From: Parasphingorhabdus sp.
GTDB taxonomy: Bacteria > Pseudomonadota > Alphaproteobacteria > Sphingomonadales > Sphingomonadaceae
Assembly (NCBI GenBank): GCA_030373505.1
Contig: JAUCYS010000009.1
Coordinates: forward strand, 1-64,000
DNA length: 64,000 bases
Reading direction: 5' to 3'
Part shown: positions 1 through 9,165 of the stretch, piece after piece
How the letters are laid out: each line of letters starts with the position of its first letter
Numbering within the stretch: the first letter of the stretch is position 1
The notes under the pieces: generated by a model
What the model was told of the DNA's origin: nothing
The model's database searches: none
Seen by the model: the letters and a program-made list of their open reading frames with translations, nothing else
Translations under genes and position numbers: made by a program

Positions 1-2
1 AT

Positions 3-815
3 TATGTCTACCAGCGCGGCGTTGCTGCCGGCAAGCGGGTGCAGGCGATGGGCGGTGCCAAGAATCACGGTATCGTGATGCCGGATGCCGATATGGACCA
101 GGTGGTCAACGATCTCTCCGGCGCCGCTTTCGGTTCGGCCGGCGAGCGCTGCATGGCGCTGCCGGTTGTCGTCCCGGTTGGCGAAGATACGGCAGAGCGG
201 CTGCGCGACAAGATGATCCCGGCGATGCAGGCGCTGCGCGTCGGCGTTTCGACCGATGCAGAAGCGCATTATGGCCCGGTCGTCAATCCGGCACACAAGC
301 AGCGGGTGGAAAACTGGATCCAGACCGGCGTCGACGAAGGCGCGGAACTGGTCGTCGATGGCCGCGGTTTCTCGCTGCAGGGCCATGAAGAGGGCTGTTT
401 CATCGGCCCCTCGCTGTTCGACCATGTCACCACCGATATGGAAAGCTACAAGGAAGAGATTTTCGGCCCCGTGCTGCAGATCGTCCGGGCCAAGAATTTC
501 GAGGAAGCGCTGAAACTGCCGAGCCAGCATCAATATGGCAATGGCGTCGCCATCTTCACCCGCAACGGCCACGCCGCGCGCGAATTTGCCAACCGGGTGC
601 AGGTCGGCATGGTCGGCATCAACGTGCCGATCCCGGTGCCGGTCGCCTATCACAGCTTTGGCGGCTGGAAGCGCTCGGCCTTTGGCGACACCAACCAGCA
701 CGGCATGGAAGGCGTGAAATTCTGGACCAAGATCAAGACCATCACCCAGCGCTGGCCAGATGGCACCGCCGATGGTGACAACAAGGATGCCTTCGTTATT
801 CCGACGATGGGCTAA
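3..815 (+). CDS. mmsA: Methylmalonate-semialdehyde dehydrogenase (CoA-acylating), C-terminal part
   Basis: The gene is cut by the window start: the frame is open from base 3 and about 270 of the usual ~500 residues are present. The enzyme converts (methyl)malonate semialdehyde plus CoA and NAD+ to propionyl- or acetyl-CoA in valine and pyrimidine breakdown. Visible are the GKRVQAMGGAKNH segment and the catalytic-cysteine motif FGSAGERCMAL, both typical of the MmsA branch of the aldehyde dehydrogenase superfamily, followed by the EEIFGPVLQIVRA and FGGWKRSAFGD segments. It is the first gene of a same-strand valine-degradation run (acyl-CoA dehydrogenase, HIBYL-CoA hydrolase, enoyl-CoA hydratase, mmsB downstream), which supports the valine role over myo-inositol catabolism. 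Identity is secure; the missing start cannot be judged. Confidence 0.95.
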   Translation, partial: YVYQRGVAAGKRVQAMGGAKNHGIVMPDADMDQVVNDLSGAAFGSAGERCMALPVVVPVGEDTAERLRDKMIPAMQALRVGVSTDAEAHYGPVVNPAHKQRVENWIQTGVDEGAELVVDGRGFSLQGHEEGCFIGPSLFDHVTTDMESYKEEIFGPVLQIVRAKNFEEALKLPSQHQYGNGVAIFTRNGHAAREFANRVQVGMVGINVPIPVPVAYHSFGGWKRSAFGDTNQHGMEGVKFWTKIKTITQRWPDGTADGDNKDAFVIPTMG

Positions 816-830
816 GGGAGAAATTTGCAG

Positions 831-1130
831 ATGCGCAACGCAATCCGGATGAGTCCGCTTCTCGCTTTGTCGGCCTGTGCTACAGGTGGTGCCGACAATA
901 TGGCTCCACCGCCGCCGCCGTCGGAGATGGCATGCGATGCATCCGGGCTCGAAGATCATGTCGGTCACCAGGCTTCGGCCAGTTCCGGTGCCACTCTGCT
1001 CAAGCTGTCGGGCGCCCGGACGCTGCGCTGGGTCCCGCCACGCACGGCTGTCACGATGGACTATCGCAGCGATCGGCTTACCGTCAGCTATGACGACGAT
1101 ATGGTGATCACGCGCATAAGCTGCGGATGA
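831..1130 (+). CDS. I78-family peptidase inhibitor, lipoprotein
   Basis: A 99-residue protein with a short hydrophobic N-terminus ending in a lipobox-like LSAC at about residue 14, so probably a lipoprotein. The body matches the peptidase inhibitor I78 family: a cysteine at the domain start, then RTLRWVPPRTAVTMDYRSDR and a C-terminal Cys-Gly. Known members inhibit serine peptidases; the target here is unknown. I chose the ATG at 831; a TTG at 825 in the same frame is possible because the AGGGAG at 815-820 lies close to both. It follows mmsA by 15 bases, so it is probably co-transcribed, although a link to valine catabolism is not obvious. Confidence 0.75.
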   Translation: MRNAIRMSPLLALSACATGGADNMAPPPPPSEMACDASGLEDHVGHQASASSGATLLKLSGARTLRWVPPRTAVTMDYRSDRLTVSYDDDMVITRISCG

Positions 1131-1236
1131 ACCTCCGCAGCTTCGCCTTTTTCCGTACTGGACAAAGAGACGAGGCCGGCAGCAACGCGATGGCCCGGAC
1201 CATATCGGGGGGCACAAAGCTGATGGAGGCACAGCG

Positions 1237-2214
1237 TTGCTAGCGCTGTCTCCGCGGCTGCTTTTGCCAGCGGTCTTGCTGGCAATCTTGCTGGTCGCCC
1301 TGTGGCGGCCGGACACCGTCAGCGAAGCGGCCGCAGAGCCGCCTGCACCGACCCCATCTGACAAGCGCATCGCCTTCAGCTTCGACGACGCCCCGCGCGG
1401 AAAGGGTGCCTTTCTGGAGCCGGACGAGCGCCCCCGACTGCTGATCGAGGCGCTGGAGACGGGAGGGATCAAGCAGGCCGTCTTCTTCGTCAATCCGGGC
1501 CGGATTACCGCCTATGACAATGATGCCGCCGATATCGCGACCTATGCCGCAGCGGGCCATCTGCTGGCCAATCATACCGCCCATCATCTCAAGCTTTCTG
1601 CCGTAACAGCAGACAAGTTTCTCGCCGATATCGACGCCGCAGAGGTCTGGCTGAAAGACCAGCCCAATCATCGCCCCTGGTTCCGTTTCCCCTTTCTCGA
1701 CGAGGGTCGCAAGAACAAGGTCAAGCGCGATACGGTGCGGACCGGTCTGAAAAAGCGCGGTCTGATGAATGCCTATGTCACGGTTGATGCCTCGGACTGG
1801 TATATGGAAGATCAGGCGATTGCGGCAGCGGAGGCAGGACAGATCATGGACTGGAACGCGCTTCGCGATCTTTATGTGGAATCCTATGTGCAATCTGCTG
1901 ACTTCTCCGACGATCTGGCGCGGCGCACGCTGGGCCGGGCACCGGTGCAGATGATCCTGCTGCACGAGACCGATCTGGCCGCGATGTTTGTCGATGATCT
2001 GGCCGCCGCACTCAAGGCCGATGGCTGGACGATCGTCACCGCCGACGAGGCCTATCGCGATCCCATTGCCTATATGGAGCCCGACGTCGATTTTGCCGAC
2101 GGCACGCGCACCCAGATGCTGGCGGCGGAACGTCATATCGGCAAGCGCTGGTATCAGCGCAACGATCAAAAAGTAGCAAAAAAGCTATTTGCCGAGCGGG
2201 TGCTGCACGACTAG
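1237..2214 (+). CDS. Polysaccharide deacetylase (NodB/CE4 fold), exported or membrane-anchored
   Basis: 325 residues starting at TTG, with GGAG at 1225-1228 as ribosome binding site. Residues ~4-24 form one hydrophobic segment that could be a signal peptide or anchor. The NodB-type core is visible: FSFDDAP (metal-binding Asp pair) at ~47, the HTAHH metal-histidine motif at ~112-116, the RFPFLDEG segment at ~148, and a C-terminal LLHETD. These are the motif 1-4 positions of carbohydrate esterase family 4, which remove N- or O-acetyl groups from chitin-like, peptidoglycan or exopolysaccharide substrates. The substrate cannot be told from sequence. It lies within the valine gene run without evident pathway connection. 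A C-terminal ~60-residue extension past the NodB core is unassigned. Confidence 0.8.
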   Translation: MLALSPRLLLPAVLLAILLVALWRPDTVSEAAAEPPAPTPSDKRIAFSFDDAPRGKGAFLEPDERPRLLIEALETGGIKQAVFFVNPGRITAYDNDAADIATYAAAGHLLANHTAHHLKLSAVTADKFLADIDAAEVWLKDQPNHRPWFRFPFLDEGRKNKVKRDTVRTGLKKRGLMNAYVTVDASDWYMEDQAIAAAEAGQIMDWNALRDLYVESYVQSADFSDDLARRTLGRAPVQMILLHETDLAAMFVDDLAAALKADGWTIVTADEAYRDPIAYMEPDVDFADGTRTQMLAAERHIGKRWYQRNDQKVAKKLFAERVLHD

Positions 2215-2415
2215 ACCGCAACCGATGAAAGCAGTCCCTATGGTCCTCGGCCTGGCATTCGCGCCAGATAGCTTTGCTTTGTCGCCCGCACTGGCGCAGG
2301 TAACCGTGTATGACCATGTTCTTGACCCCGCAAAGATTGCAAAAAATGGTCTGTTGGGGCTAATGCGGAGCGTCGAATCAGCCTCCGGCCAAACAGCGAA
2401 GAACCAGAAACAGTT

Positions 2416-3558
2416 ATGACCCAATTTTCCCTGACCGAAGACCAGCTCGCCATTCAGGAAATGGCGCAGAAATTCACCGCCGATGCGATCACCCCGTTCG
2501 CCGCCGAATGGGATGAAAAGCATATTTTCCCGCGCGACACGATCAAGCAGGCAGCGGAACTGGGCTTCGGAGGGATTTACGTGTCCGAGGAATCGGGCGG
2601 CATCGGTCTCGGACGGCTCGAATCGGCGATCATCATGGAAGCCATGGCTTATGGCTGCCCCTCGACCAGCGCTTTCATTTCGATCCACAATATGGCGTCC
2701 TGGATGATCGACACATTCGGTTCCCAGACGGTCAAAGACAAATATCTCCCCGATCTGGTGCCGATGGAGAAAATCTCCAGCTATTGCCTGACCGAAGCCG
2801 GCGCGGGATCGGATGCGGCCTCGCTGAAGACCAGGGCGGTGCGCGATGGCGATGACTATATCGTCAACGGCTCCAAGCAGTTCATTTCCGGCGGCGGTGC
2901 CAACGAAATTTACGTCACCATGACCCGCACCTCCGACGACGGTGCCAAGGGCGTGACCTGCCTGGTGATCGAGAAGGATATGGAAGGCGTCAGCTTTGGC
3001 GCCAACGAGAAAAAGCTCGGCTGGCACTCGCAGCCCACAGCCCAGGTCAATTTCGACAATGTCCGCGTGCCTGCCGAGAACCGCGTGGGGGACGAAGGCG
3101 AGGGCTTTCGCATCGCCATGGCCGGCCTCGACGGCGGCCGTCTGAACATCGGCGCCTGTTCGCTCGGCGGCGCGCAGCGCTGTCTTGATGAAGCGGTCGC
3201 TTACACCAAGGAGCGCAAGCAGTTCGGCAAGGCGATCAGCGATTTCCAGAATACCCAGTTCATGCTCGCCGATATGGCGACCGATCTGGAAGCCTCGCGA
3301 GCCTTGCTCTATCTTGCGGCAGCCAAGGTTACCGAAGGCGCACCGGACAAAACCAAGTTCGCCGCCATGGCCAAGCGACTGGCGACCGATAATGGCAGCA
3401 AGATCGTCAATGACGCGCTGCAACTTTTTGGCGGCTATGGCTATTTGCAGGATTATCCGATCGAGCGCTTCTGGCGCGACCTCCGGGTGCACAGCATTCT
3501 GGAAGGCACCAATCAGGTCATGCGAATGATCGTATCGCGGGAACTGCTCCGCCAATAG
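2416..3558 (+). CDS. Acyl-CoA dehydrogenase, probably isobutyryl-CoA dehydrogenase
   Basis: 380 residues, the normal length for a short/branched-chain acyl-CoA dehydrogenase. FAD-family landmarks are present: the YCLTEAGAGSDAASLKT signature at ~120-136, the KERKQFGK segment, LQLFGGYGYLQDYPIER, and the C-terminal SILEGTNQVMR in which the Glu is the usual catalytic base. The context (mmsA, HIBYL-CoA hydrolase, enoyl-CoA hydratase and mmsB on the same strand) points to oxidation of isobutyryl-CoA to methacrylyl-CoA in valine degradation. Electrons would pass to ETF. The next gene starts 7 bases downstream, so the two are probably co-transcribed. 2-methylbutyryl- or general short-chain specificity cannot be excluded. 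Confidence 0.9.
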   Translation: MTQFSLTEDQLAIQEMAQKFTADAITPFAAEWDEKHIFPRDTIKQAAELGFGGIYVSEESGGIGLGRLESAIIMEAMAYGCPSTSAFISIHNMASWMIDTFGSQTVKDKYLPDLVPMEKISSYCLTEAGAGSDAASLKTRAVRDGDDYIVNGSKQFISGGGANEIYVTMTRTSDDGAKGVTCLVIEKDMEGVSFGANEKKLGWHSQPTAQVNFDNVRVPAENRVGDEGEGFRIAMAGLDGGRLNIGACSLGGAQRCLDEAVAYTKERKQFGKAISDFQNTQFMLADMATDLEASRALLYLAAAKVTEGAPDKTKFAAMAKRLATDNGSKIVNDALQLFGGYGYLQDYPIERFWRDLRVHSILEGTNQVMRMIVSRELLRQ

Positions 3559-3565
3559 GGACATT

Positions 3566-4609
3566 ATGACAGAAGATCTTATCATCAGAAAGACCGGACG
3601 CGTTGGCCATATCAGCCTGAACCGTCCCAAGGTTATCCATTCGCTCAATCTCGACATGTGTCTCGGGATGATCGATGCACTGCTCGCCTGGCGCGACGAC
3701 GACGAGGTCGAGGCGGTGATCATCGACCATAGCGAAGGCAGGGGATTTTGCGCCGGCGGCGATATCGCGATGCTGCGCGAATCCGGCATGACCGACGGCA
3801 AGCAGGGGCGCGAATTTTTCTACAAGGAATATCAGCTCAACCATTTGCTGTTTGAATATCCCAAGCCCGTCGTTGCCTTCATGAACGGCATCACCATGGG
3901 CGGCGGTGTCGGCATTTCACAGCCGGCGAAATATCGCGTAGCGACCGAACATACCCGCTTTGCCATGCCCGAGACCGGGATCGGCCTGTTCCCGGATGTC
4001 GGCGGCGGCTGGTATCTGTCCCGGCTCGAAGGGCGGCTGGGCCAGTTTCTTGCCCTGACCGGCGCGCGGCTCGACGGTGCCGAGTGCAAGGATGTCGGCA
4101 TCGCCACCCATTATCTCGAATCGGACGTTCTGGAAGAAGCCAAGCAGCGGATTTCGGAAAAGCCCGACCGGATCGAAGGCATATTGGGCCAGCTGTCCGG
4201 CAACATACCCGAAGCGCGGATCGCGAAAAATCTCGACAAGATCGACAAATTTTTTGCCTCGGATCGCTTCGAGGACATATTGGCGGCGCTGGAAGCCGAT
4301 GACGGCGACTGGGCCGCCAAGGAACGCGATACGCTCGGTACCAAGAGCCCGCAAACCTGCAAGGTCGCGCTGCGCCAACTAAAGGAAGGCGCGGCGATGG
4401 AGAGCTTCGCCGACGAAATGCGCAACGAGTACCGGATCGGCTATCATGTGCTGGTAATGCACGATTTCCTCGAGGGCGTGCGCGCGCTGATCGTCGACAA
4501 GGACAATGATCCGAAATGGAATCCGCCGACGCCGGAGGAAGTCACCACCGAATGGATCGACAATATTTTCGCGCCGTTGCCGGCTGATGAAGAATGGAAA
4601 CCGCTATGA
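3566..4609 (+). CDS. 3-hydroxyisobutyryl-CoA hydrolase (crotonase superfamily)
   Basis: 347 residues, longer than a simple enoyl-CoA hydratase and typical of HIBCH-type hydrolases. The crotonase core shows [13 protein letters not shown] (CoA and oxyanion-hole loop), [12 protein letters not shown], and [18 protein letters not shown], in which Glu and Asp are conserved in HIBYL-CoA hydrolases. The C-terminal half carries the extra helical region found in this subfamily. It would release free 3-hydroxyisobutyrate from its CoA ester, the step between enoyl-CoA hydratase and MmsB. Its stop overlaps the start of the downstream hydratase gene in an ATGA arrangement, indicating translational coupling. 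Confidence 0.9.
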   Translation: MTEDLIIRKTGRVGHISLNRPKVIHSLNLDMCLGMIDALLAWRDDDEVEAVIIDHSEGRGFCAGGDIAMLRESGMTDGKQGREFFYKEYQLNHLLFEYPKPVVAFMNGITMGGGVGISQPAKYRVATEHTRFAMPETGIGLFPDVGGGWYLSRLEGRLGQFLALTGARLDGAECKDVGIATHYLESDVLEEAKQRISEKPDRIEGILGQLSGNIPEARIAKNLDKIDKFFASDRFEDILAALEADDGDWAAKERDTLGTKSPQTCKVALRQLKEGAAMESFADEMRNEYRIGYHVLVMHDFLEGVRALIVDKDNDPKWNPPTPEEVTTEWIDNIFAPLPADEEWKPL

Positions 4610-5388
4610 CTTATGAAACCATCCTGACCGAAACAAAGGGTACGGTCACCCTGATCACGCTCAACCGGCCACAGGCGCTCAACGCCCTGAACAGCCAGGT
4701 ACTGGACGAACTGATCGACGCCTTCGCCGCGTTCCAGAGTGACGACACGCAGCATTGCGCCGTTCTGACCGGTTCCGGTGACAAGGCCTTTGCCGCCGGT
4801 GCCGATATCAAGGAAATGTACGACAAGTCCGCGGCCGATTTCTATCTCGAGGATTTCTTCGCCAAATGGACCAGCCATATCGTCAAGGCGACCCGCAAGC
4901 CGTGGATTGCCGCGGTCAACGGCTTCTCTCTGGGTGGCGGCTGTGAACTGGCAATGATGGCGGATTATATCATCGCCAGCGACAAGGCGAAATTCGGTCA
5001 GCCGGAAATCAAGCTGGGCGTCGCCCCCGGCATGGGCGGATCGCAGCGACTGACCCGTGCGATCGGCAAGGCCAAGGCAATGGAAATGTGCCTGACCGGC
5101 CGGATGATGGATGCCGAGGAAGCCGAACGCTCCGGACTGGTCGCCCGCGTGGTACCGCATGAGGATCTGCTCGACGAGGCGATGAAATCCGCCGCGCTGG
5201 TCGCCTCGATGCCGCCGATGGCCGCTCAGGTGAACAAGGAAATGGTCAATGCGGCCTTCGAGAATAATCTCGAGCAGGGCCTGGTGCACGAACGCCGGCT
5301 GTTCCAGATTCTGACCGCCACGGAAGACAAGAAGGAAGGCATGGCTGCCTTTATCGAGAAGCGTGAAGGCCAATGGAAGGGGCGCTAG
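4606..5388 (+). CDS. Enoyl-CoA hydratase (methacrylyl-CoA/short-chain)
   Basis: 260 residues from the ATG at 4606, which overlaps the upstream TGA by four bases; an in-frame ATG at 4594 lies inside the upstream gene and is less likely. The crotonase family signature is complete: NRPQALNAL near the N-terminus, [27 protein letters not shown] and [16 protein letters not shown]. The two catalytic glutamates (in GGGCELA and GQPEI) are both retained, so it is a true hydratase rather than a hydrolase. In this operon it most likely hydrates methacrylyl-CoA to 3-hydroxyisobutyryl-CoA, but such enzymes often serve general beta-oxidation too. Confidence 0.9.
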   Translation: MTYETILTETKGTVTLITLNRPQALNALNSQVLDELIDAFAAFQSDDTQHCAVLTGSGDKAFAAGADIKEMYDKSAADFYLEDFFAKWTSHIVKATRKPWIAAVNGFSLGGGCELAMMADYIIASDKAKFGQPEIKLGVAPGMGGSQRLTRAIGKAKAMEMCLTGRMMDAEEAERSGLVARVVPHEDLLDEAMKSAALVASMPPMAAQVNKEMVNAAFENNLEQGLVHERRLFQILTATEDKKEGMAAFIEKREGQWKGR

Positions 5389-5453
5389 AAGCGGCTCTTT
5401 CTGTTCTGGAGGGCCGGGTGGCCCCGTATCGCTGACAATCACTGGAGACTGGA

Positions 5454-6335
5454 ATGAAAATCGGATTTATCGGCCTTGGCAATATGGGCGGCGGCATGGC
5501 TGCCAATCTCGCGAAAGCAGGACATGAGGTCCACGCCTTTGATCTGTCCGGCGAAGCGCTGGCGCGGGCAGGCGAGGCGGGATGTCATCCGGTCAGCGAT
5601 GCTGCCGAAGCGGTGAAAAATATGGAAGCTGTGGTGACCATGCTCCCCGCCGGCACCCATGTCCGCAAGGTCTATGAATATGAAATCGTGATCAACGCCA
5701 GTCCCGGTACCCTGGTGATCGATTGCTCGACCATCGACGTCGACAGCGCCCGCGATGTTGCGACCATGGCTGATGCCAAGGGACTTGTGCCGGTGGATGC
5801 TCCGGTATCCGGCGGCATTGCAGCGGCCAATGGCGGCACCCTGACCTTCATGGTCGGCGGCAGCGACGAGGGCTTCAAGCGGGCCGAACCGATCCTGTCC
5901 GACATGGGCAAGGCGGTGATCCACGCTGGCGGCAATGGCGCGGGCCAGGCGGCAAAAATCTGCAACAACATGCTGCTCGGCGCCTCGATGATCGCGACCT
6001 GTGAGACATTCAAGATGGCCGAAAAACTCGGCCTTGACCTGCAGACCTTCTATGACATCAGCTCCAAGGCCTCGGGCCAGAACTGGTCGATGACCAGCTA
6101 TTGCCCGGTCCCAGGTGTCGGTCCGCAAAGCCCGGCAGACAATGGCTATGAAGGCGGTTTTGCCGCAGCGCTGATGCTCAAGGATCTGCGTCTGGCGATG
6201 GAAGCGGCAGCGAGCGCCGGAGCGGATGTGCCGATGGGAGCGGAAGCCGCAAAGCTCTACGAGCAATTCGCTGAAGCGCAGGGGCAGGGCGGCAAGGATT
6301 TCTCCGGAATCATCGCCATGCTGGACAAGGGCTGA
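5454..6335 (+). CDS. mmsB: 3-hydroxyisobutyrate dehydrogenase
   Basis: 293 residues. The N-terminal Rossmann motif GLGNMGGGMAANLAKAGHEV is that of beta-hydroxyacid dehydrogenases, followed by DAPVSGGIAAANGGTLTFMV, the substrate-binding signature, and GAGQAAKICNN with the catalytic Lys at ~171. It oxidises 3-hydroxyisobutyrate to methylmalonate semialdehyde, the substrate of the MmsA encoded at the start of the window, closing the pathway. A GGAGACTGG sequence stands just before the ATG as ribosome binding site. The gap from the enoyl-CoA hydratase gene is 65 bases with no evident terminator, so co-transcription is likely. Confidence 0.93.
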   Translation: MKIGFIGLGNMGGGMAANLAKAGHEVHAFDLSGEALARAGEAGCHPVSDAAEAVKNMEAVVTMLPAGTHVRKVYEYEIVINASPGTLVIDCSTIDVDSARDVATMADAKGLVPVDAPVSGGIAAANGGTLTFMVGGSDEGFKRAEPILSDMGKAVIHAGGNGAGQAAKICNNMLLGASMIATCETFKMAEKLGLDLQTFYDISSKASGQNWSMTSYCPVPGVGPQSPADNGYEGGFAAALMLKDLRLAMEAAASAGADVPMGAEAAKLYEQFAEAQGQGGKDFSGIIAMLDKG

Positions 6336-6341
6336 TCTTAC

Positions 6342-6539
6342 ATGCCGCCGCTGTGGATGGTGGTCTGCGGTCTGTCCGGGACTGTTGCGGTCGTTGCAGA
6401 GATCGGCAACCGGCGGCGCAGTAACCGGCGTGACATTGATGATGTCGGCTTCATGCCCTGGTCAACGATCACCGCTCTGGCCCTGCTGACCTTCGGCATA
6501 TCCATTGCCTTCGGTCTGGGAATAATTTCGACCGGATAG
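6342..6539 (+). CDS. Small membrane protein of unknown function
   Basis: A possible 65-residue protein starting 6 bases after mmsB. It has two hydrophobic stretches (about residues 5-20 and 42-62) separated by a basic, polar loop with NRRRSNRRD, so it could be a two-pass membrane peptide. The ribosome binding site is weak. I do not recognise a family. It ends 7 bases before the stop of the convergent cpaF gene. The clean hydrophobic pattern argues for a real gene, but chance is not excluded. Confidence 0.45.
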   Translation: MPPLWMVVCGLSGTVAVVAEIGNRRRSNRRDIDDVGFMPWSTITALALLTFGISIAFGLGIISTG

Positions 6540-6546
6540 ATCGTGA

Positions 6547-8076
6547 CTAGAGGCAGGCTTCCAGCAACGGCTGGTCAAAGCCATATTGCCGGGCTTTTTC
6601 CAGCGTATAGGGGCGCAAGCCCGACGATACATATTCGCCGATGATCTTGCCGTCCGCATCCTCGTCGAGATACTGATATTTGAACAGTTCCTGGGTGACG
6701 ATCACATCGCCCTCCATGCCGATCACCTCGGTGATATTGGTGGTGCGGCGCGAACCGTCGCGCAGACGCTTCACCTGTACGATCAGGTCGACCGATTCCG
6801 CGATCTGGCGCGAAATCGCCTCTTTCGGAATCTTGATGTCGCCCATCAGGATCATATTTTCCATACGGCCAAGACATTCGCGCGGGCTGTTGGCGTGGAG
6901 CGTACACATGGAGCCGTCATGGCCGGTGTTCATGGCGGCGAGAAGGTCGAAACATTCCGCGCCACGAATTTCGCCGAGGATGATCCGGTCCGGACGCATA
7001 CGCAGGGCATTCTTGACCAGATCGCCGATGGTGATCGCGCCTTCGCCTTCCAGGTTGGGCGGGCGCGTTTCAAGCGGCAGCCAGTGCGGCTGCTGCAGAC
7101 GAAGCTCGGCGGCATCCTCGATGGTTAGCACGCGTTCGCCGGGATCGATCATCTTTGACATGGCGTTGAGCATGGTCGTCTTACCCGAACCGGTACCGCC
7201 CGAGATGACCACGTTGAACCGGCAGGCCCCGGCGATCTTGAGCACGGTGCACATTTCATCGGACATCGAGCCGAAGCCCTTCATGATATCGAGGGTAATG
7301 GGTTTTTCTGAAAATTTACGGATCGAGATCGCGGTGCCCTTGAGGCTCAGCGGCGGCACGATCACGTTGACACGCGAACCGTCTTTCAGACGGGCGTCGG
7401 CAAGCGGCGTGGTCTGGTCGACGCGGCGGCCGACCTGGTTGACGATCCGCTGCGCAATCTGGAAGAGATGTTCCTCGTCGCGGAACTGGATCGGGGCGAT
7501 TTCAAGCTTGCCCTTGATTTCGATATAGGTCTGTTCCGGACCGTTGACCATGATATCCGAGATGTCCGGGTTCTGCAGCAGCTCTTCCAGCGGTCCGAAG
7601 CCGAGCAGTTCGTCGACCAGTACCTTTTCCAGCGCAAATTGTTCGCGCCGGTTGAGCGTCAGCTTGAGCTCGGTCAGCACTTCCATGATGATCGGCCGGA
7701 ATTCCTCGGTCAGTTCTTCCTTGTTCAGCGTCGCGGCCGCTTCCGGATCGACGCGCTCGAGCAGGCGAGGGAGAACCTGTTCCTTGATCTTGTGGACAGA
7801 CGCGCCAAAGCCCTCATCCTTGTCACCGACTTCCGCCAGCGGTTGCGAGCGCTCGGAAAGCCGTGCCATTGCCTCGCTTTGCAGTGGGGCAGGTGCAGCC
7901 GGAGCCTCCGCGCCGGGCAGAGGAATGGATTCGAGCGGAGGAAACTGGTTGCCTCCCTGAGTGTTTTTGCGATTTTCAGAATCGGCAATTTTCTTGCCGC
8001 CTCCGGTCATTGGCTTTGCGACGCCAAAGGACGGTTTGCCACTACCCAGTCCATTTTTCTTGCCAAATGCGCTCAT
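6547..8076 (-). CDS. cpaF: CpaF-type secretion ATPase (type IV pilus/Tad)
   Basis: 509 residues from the ATG at 8076. The ~110 N-terminal residues are low-complexity and polar; the remainder is a GspE/CpaF hexameric ATPase. Seen are the N-terminal helical domain, Walker A GGTGSGKTT, the Asp box/Walker B region RIILGEIRGAECFDLL, and the His-box TLHANSPRECLGR. It would power assembly of Tad/Flp pili or a related secretion machine at the cytoplasmic face of the membrane. No cpaB, cpaC, cpaE, tadB, tadC or pilin gene is adjacent, so it is an orphan in this window. The reading frame continues upstream without a stop to 8478, but that part has no family similarity and is antisense to the neighbouring transporter. 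Confidence 0.9.
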   Translation of the reverse strand: MSAFGKKNGLGSGKPSFGVAKPMTGGGKKIADSENRKNTQGGNQFPPLESIPLPGAEAPAAPAPLQSEAMARLSERSQPLAEVGDKDEGFGASVHKIKEQVLPRLLERVDPEAAATLNKEELTEEFRPIIMEVLTELKLTLNRREQFALEKVLVDELLGFGPLEELLQNPDISDIMVNGPEQTYIEIKGKLEIAPIQFRDEEHLFQIAQRIVNQVGRRVDQTTPLADARLKDGSRVNVIVPPLSLKGTAISIRKFSEKPITLDIMKGFGSMSDEMCTVLKIAGACRFNVVISGGTGSGKTTMLNAMSKMIDPGERVLTIEDAAELRLQQPHWLPLETRPPNLEGEGAITIGDLVKNALRMRPDRIILGEIRGAECFDLLAAMNTGHDGSMCTLHANSPRECLGRMENMILMGDIKIPKEAISRQIAESVDLIVQVKRLRDGSRRTTNITEVIGMEGDVIVTQELFKYQYLDEDADGKIIGEYVSSGLRPYTLEKARQYGFDQPLLEACL

Positions 8077-8247
8077 GCTATTCTGTCCGATATGTCTATA
8101 GTCATACGATCGACGTCCTTTTCGCTGAAAATGGTTAATAAACTGGTAAATCTGCGGGATGCTGTGGGCGGCAGAGGCGATGCACTTTTGTGACTTGTGC
8201 GGTGTGAAACAGTCGCTAAGCGAGGCTGATGGACAGAGAGAGAAATT

Positions 8248-9165
8248 TTGGCCGTTGATCGTTCCGCTGACCGCGCCGCCGCAGGGGGGATTACGCTGGC
8301 TCTGGTGGCATTTGCCGGATTTCCCCTTGGTGACGCCGTGATCAAGTCGATGGCCGGAGACTGGCCTGCACCCGCAGTTGCGGCACTGCGCTTTTCGATC
8401 GGTGCCATCGCTCTCGCCGTCATCCTTTTCATCCGCGAGGGCCGTCGCGGTTTTCAGGTCAATCGCCCCTGGCTCCATATGGCGCGCGGATTTGCGTTAT
8501 TCGTGGGCACGATAAGCTTTTTCTCCGCCATCTATATCATGCCGCTGGCCGATGCCGTGGCCATTTCCTTCATCAACCCGATCCTTACTGCCCTGTTTTC
8601 CGGCTGGTTCCTGAAAGAGAATATGCCGCCTCGGACCTGGGTCGCGACCATTATCGCCTTTGGCGGGGTGCTGATCATGCTCCGCCCGAACGTCGCTGCC
8701 TTCGGCTGGGTCGCCATCTTGCCGCTGATTTCGGCCTTTGCCATGTCCTCCATGCTGATTCTCAACCGCATGGTCTCGACCCAGCGGTCGATCTTCGCGG
8801 CGCAATTCTATATCGCCTTCTGGGCTGCCATCTTTCTGGTCATAGCGAGTCTCGTCGGTAACTGGCTGGTCCCCGTCATGGCGATTCCCGGTGCGCCGGA
8901 TTGGGACGTGGTCCTGCGTTGCGTGCTGGTTGCCTTGACCGCGACCGGCTGCCATTTTCTGCTGTTCATGGCAACGATGCGCACCACGGCCGCTGCCATC
9001 GCCCCGATCGTCTATATCCAGTTGCTGATTGCGACGGCGATCAGCGTCTTTATCTTCGGCGATCCGATAGACGAAATGGCGATGGTTGGCGGATTGCTGA
9101 TTATTTTCAGTGGCCTGCTGCTCTGGCGCAGTGCCCGGAGAGCGAATACGGTGCTGGAAGCCTAG
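8248..9165 (+). CDS. DMT-superfamily transporter (EamA domains)
   Basis: 305 residues beginning with TTG at 8248 preceded by a purine-rich AGAGAGAGAAA. It contains about ten hydrophobic segments arranged as two EamA halves (roughly 10-140 and 150-290), with the internal PLADAVAISFINPILTAL and APIVYIQLLIATAISVFIFG segments characteristic of drug/metabolite exporters. The substrate is unknown. It is divergent from cpaF across a 171-base gap and converges with the glycosyltransferase gene, overlapping its 3' end by four bases. Confidence 0.85.
   Translation: MAVDRSADRAAAGGITLALVAFAGFPLGDAVIKSMAGDWPAPAVAALRFSIGAIALAVILFIREGRRGFQVNRPWLHMARGFALFVGTISFFSAIYIMPLADAVAISFINPILTALFSGWFLKENMPPRTWVATIIAFGGVLIMLRPNVAAFGWVAILPLISAFAMSSMLILNRMVSTQRSIFAAQFYIAFWAAIFLVIASLVGNWLVPVMAIPGAPDWDVVLRCVLVALTATGCHFLLFMATMRTTAAAIAPIVYIQLLIATAISVFIFGDPIDEMAMVGGLLIIFSGLLLWRSARRANTVLEA

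Noticed and set aside
2189-2419. Small plus-strand frame between deacetylase and acyl-CoA dehydrogenase genes
   Set aside because: Overlaps the deacetylase 3' end, has no convincing ribosome binding site and no family resemblance.
2185-3801. 538-codon open frame on the minus strand
   Set aside because: Antisense to the acyl-CoA dehydrogenase and hydrolase genes, which have complete catalytic motifs; composition is that of a shadow frame.
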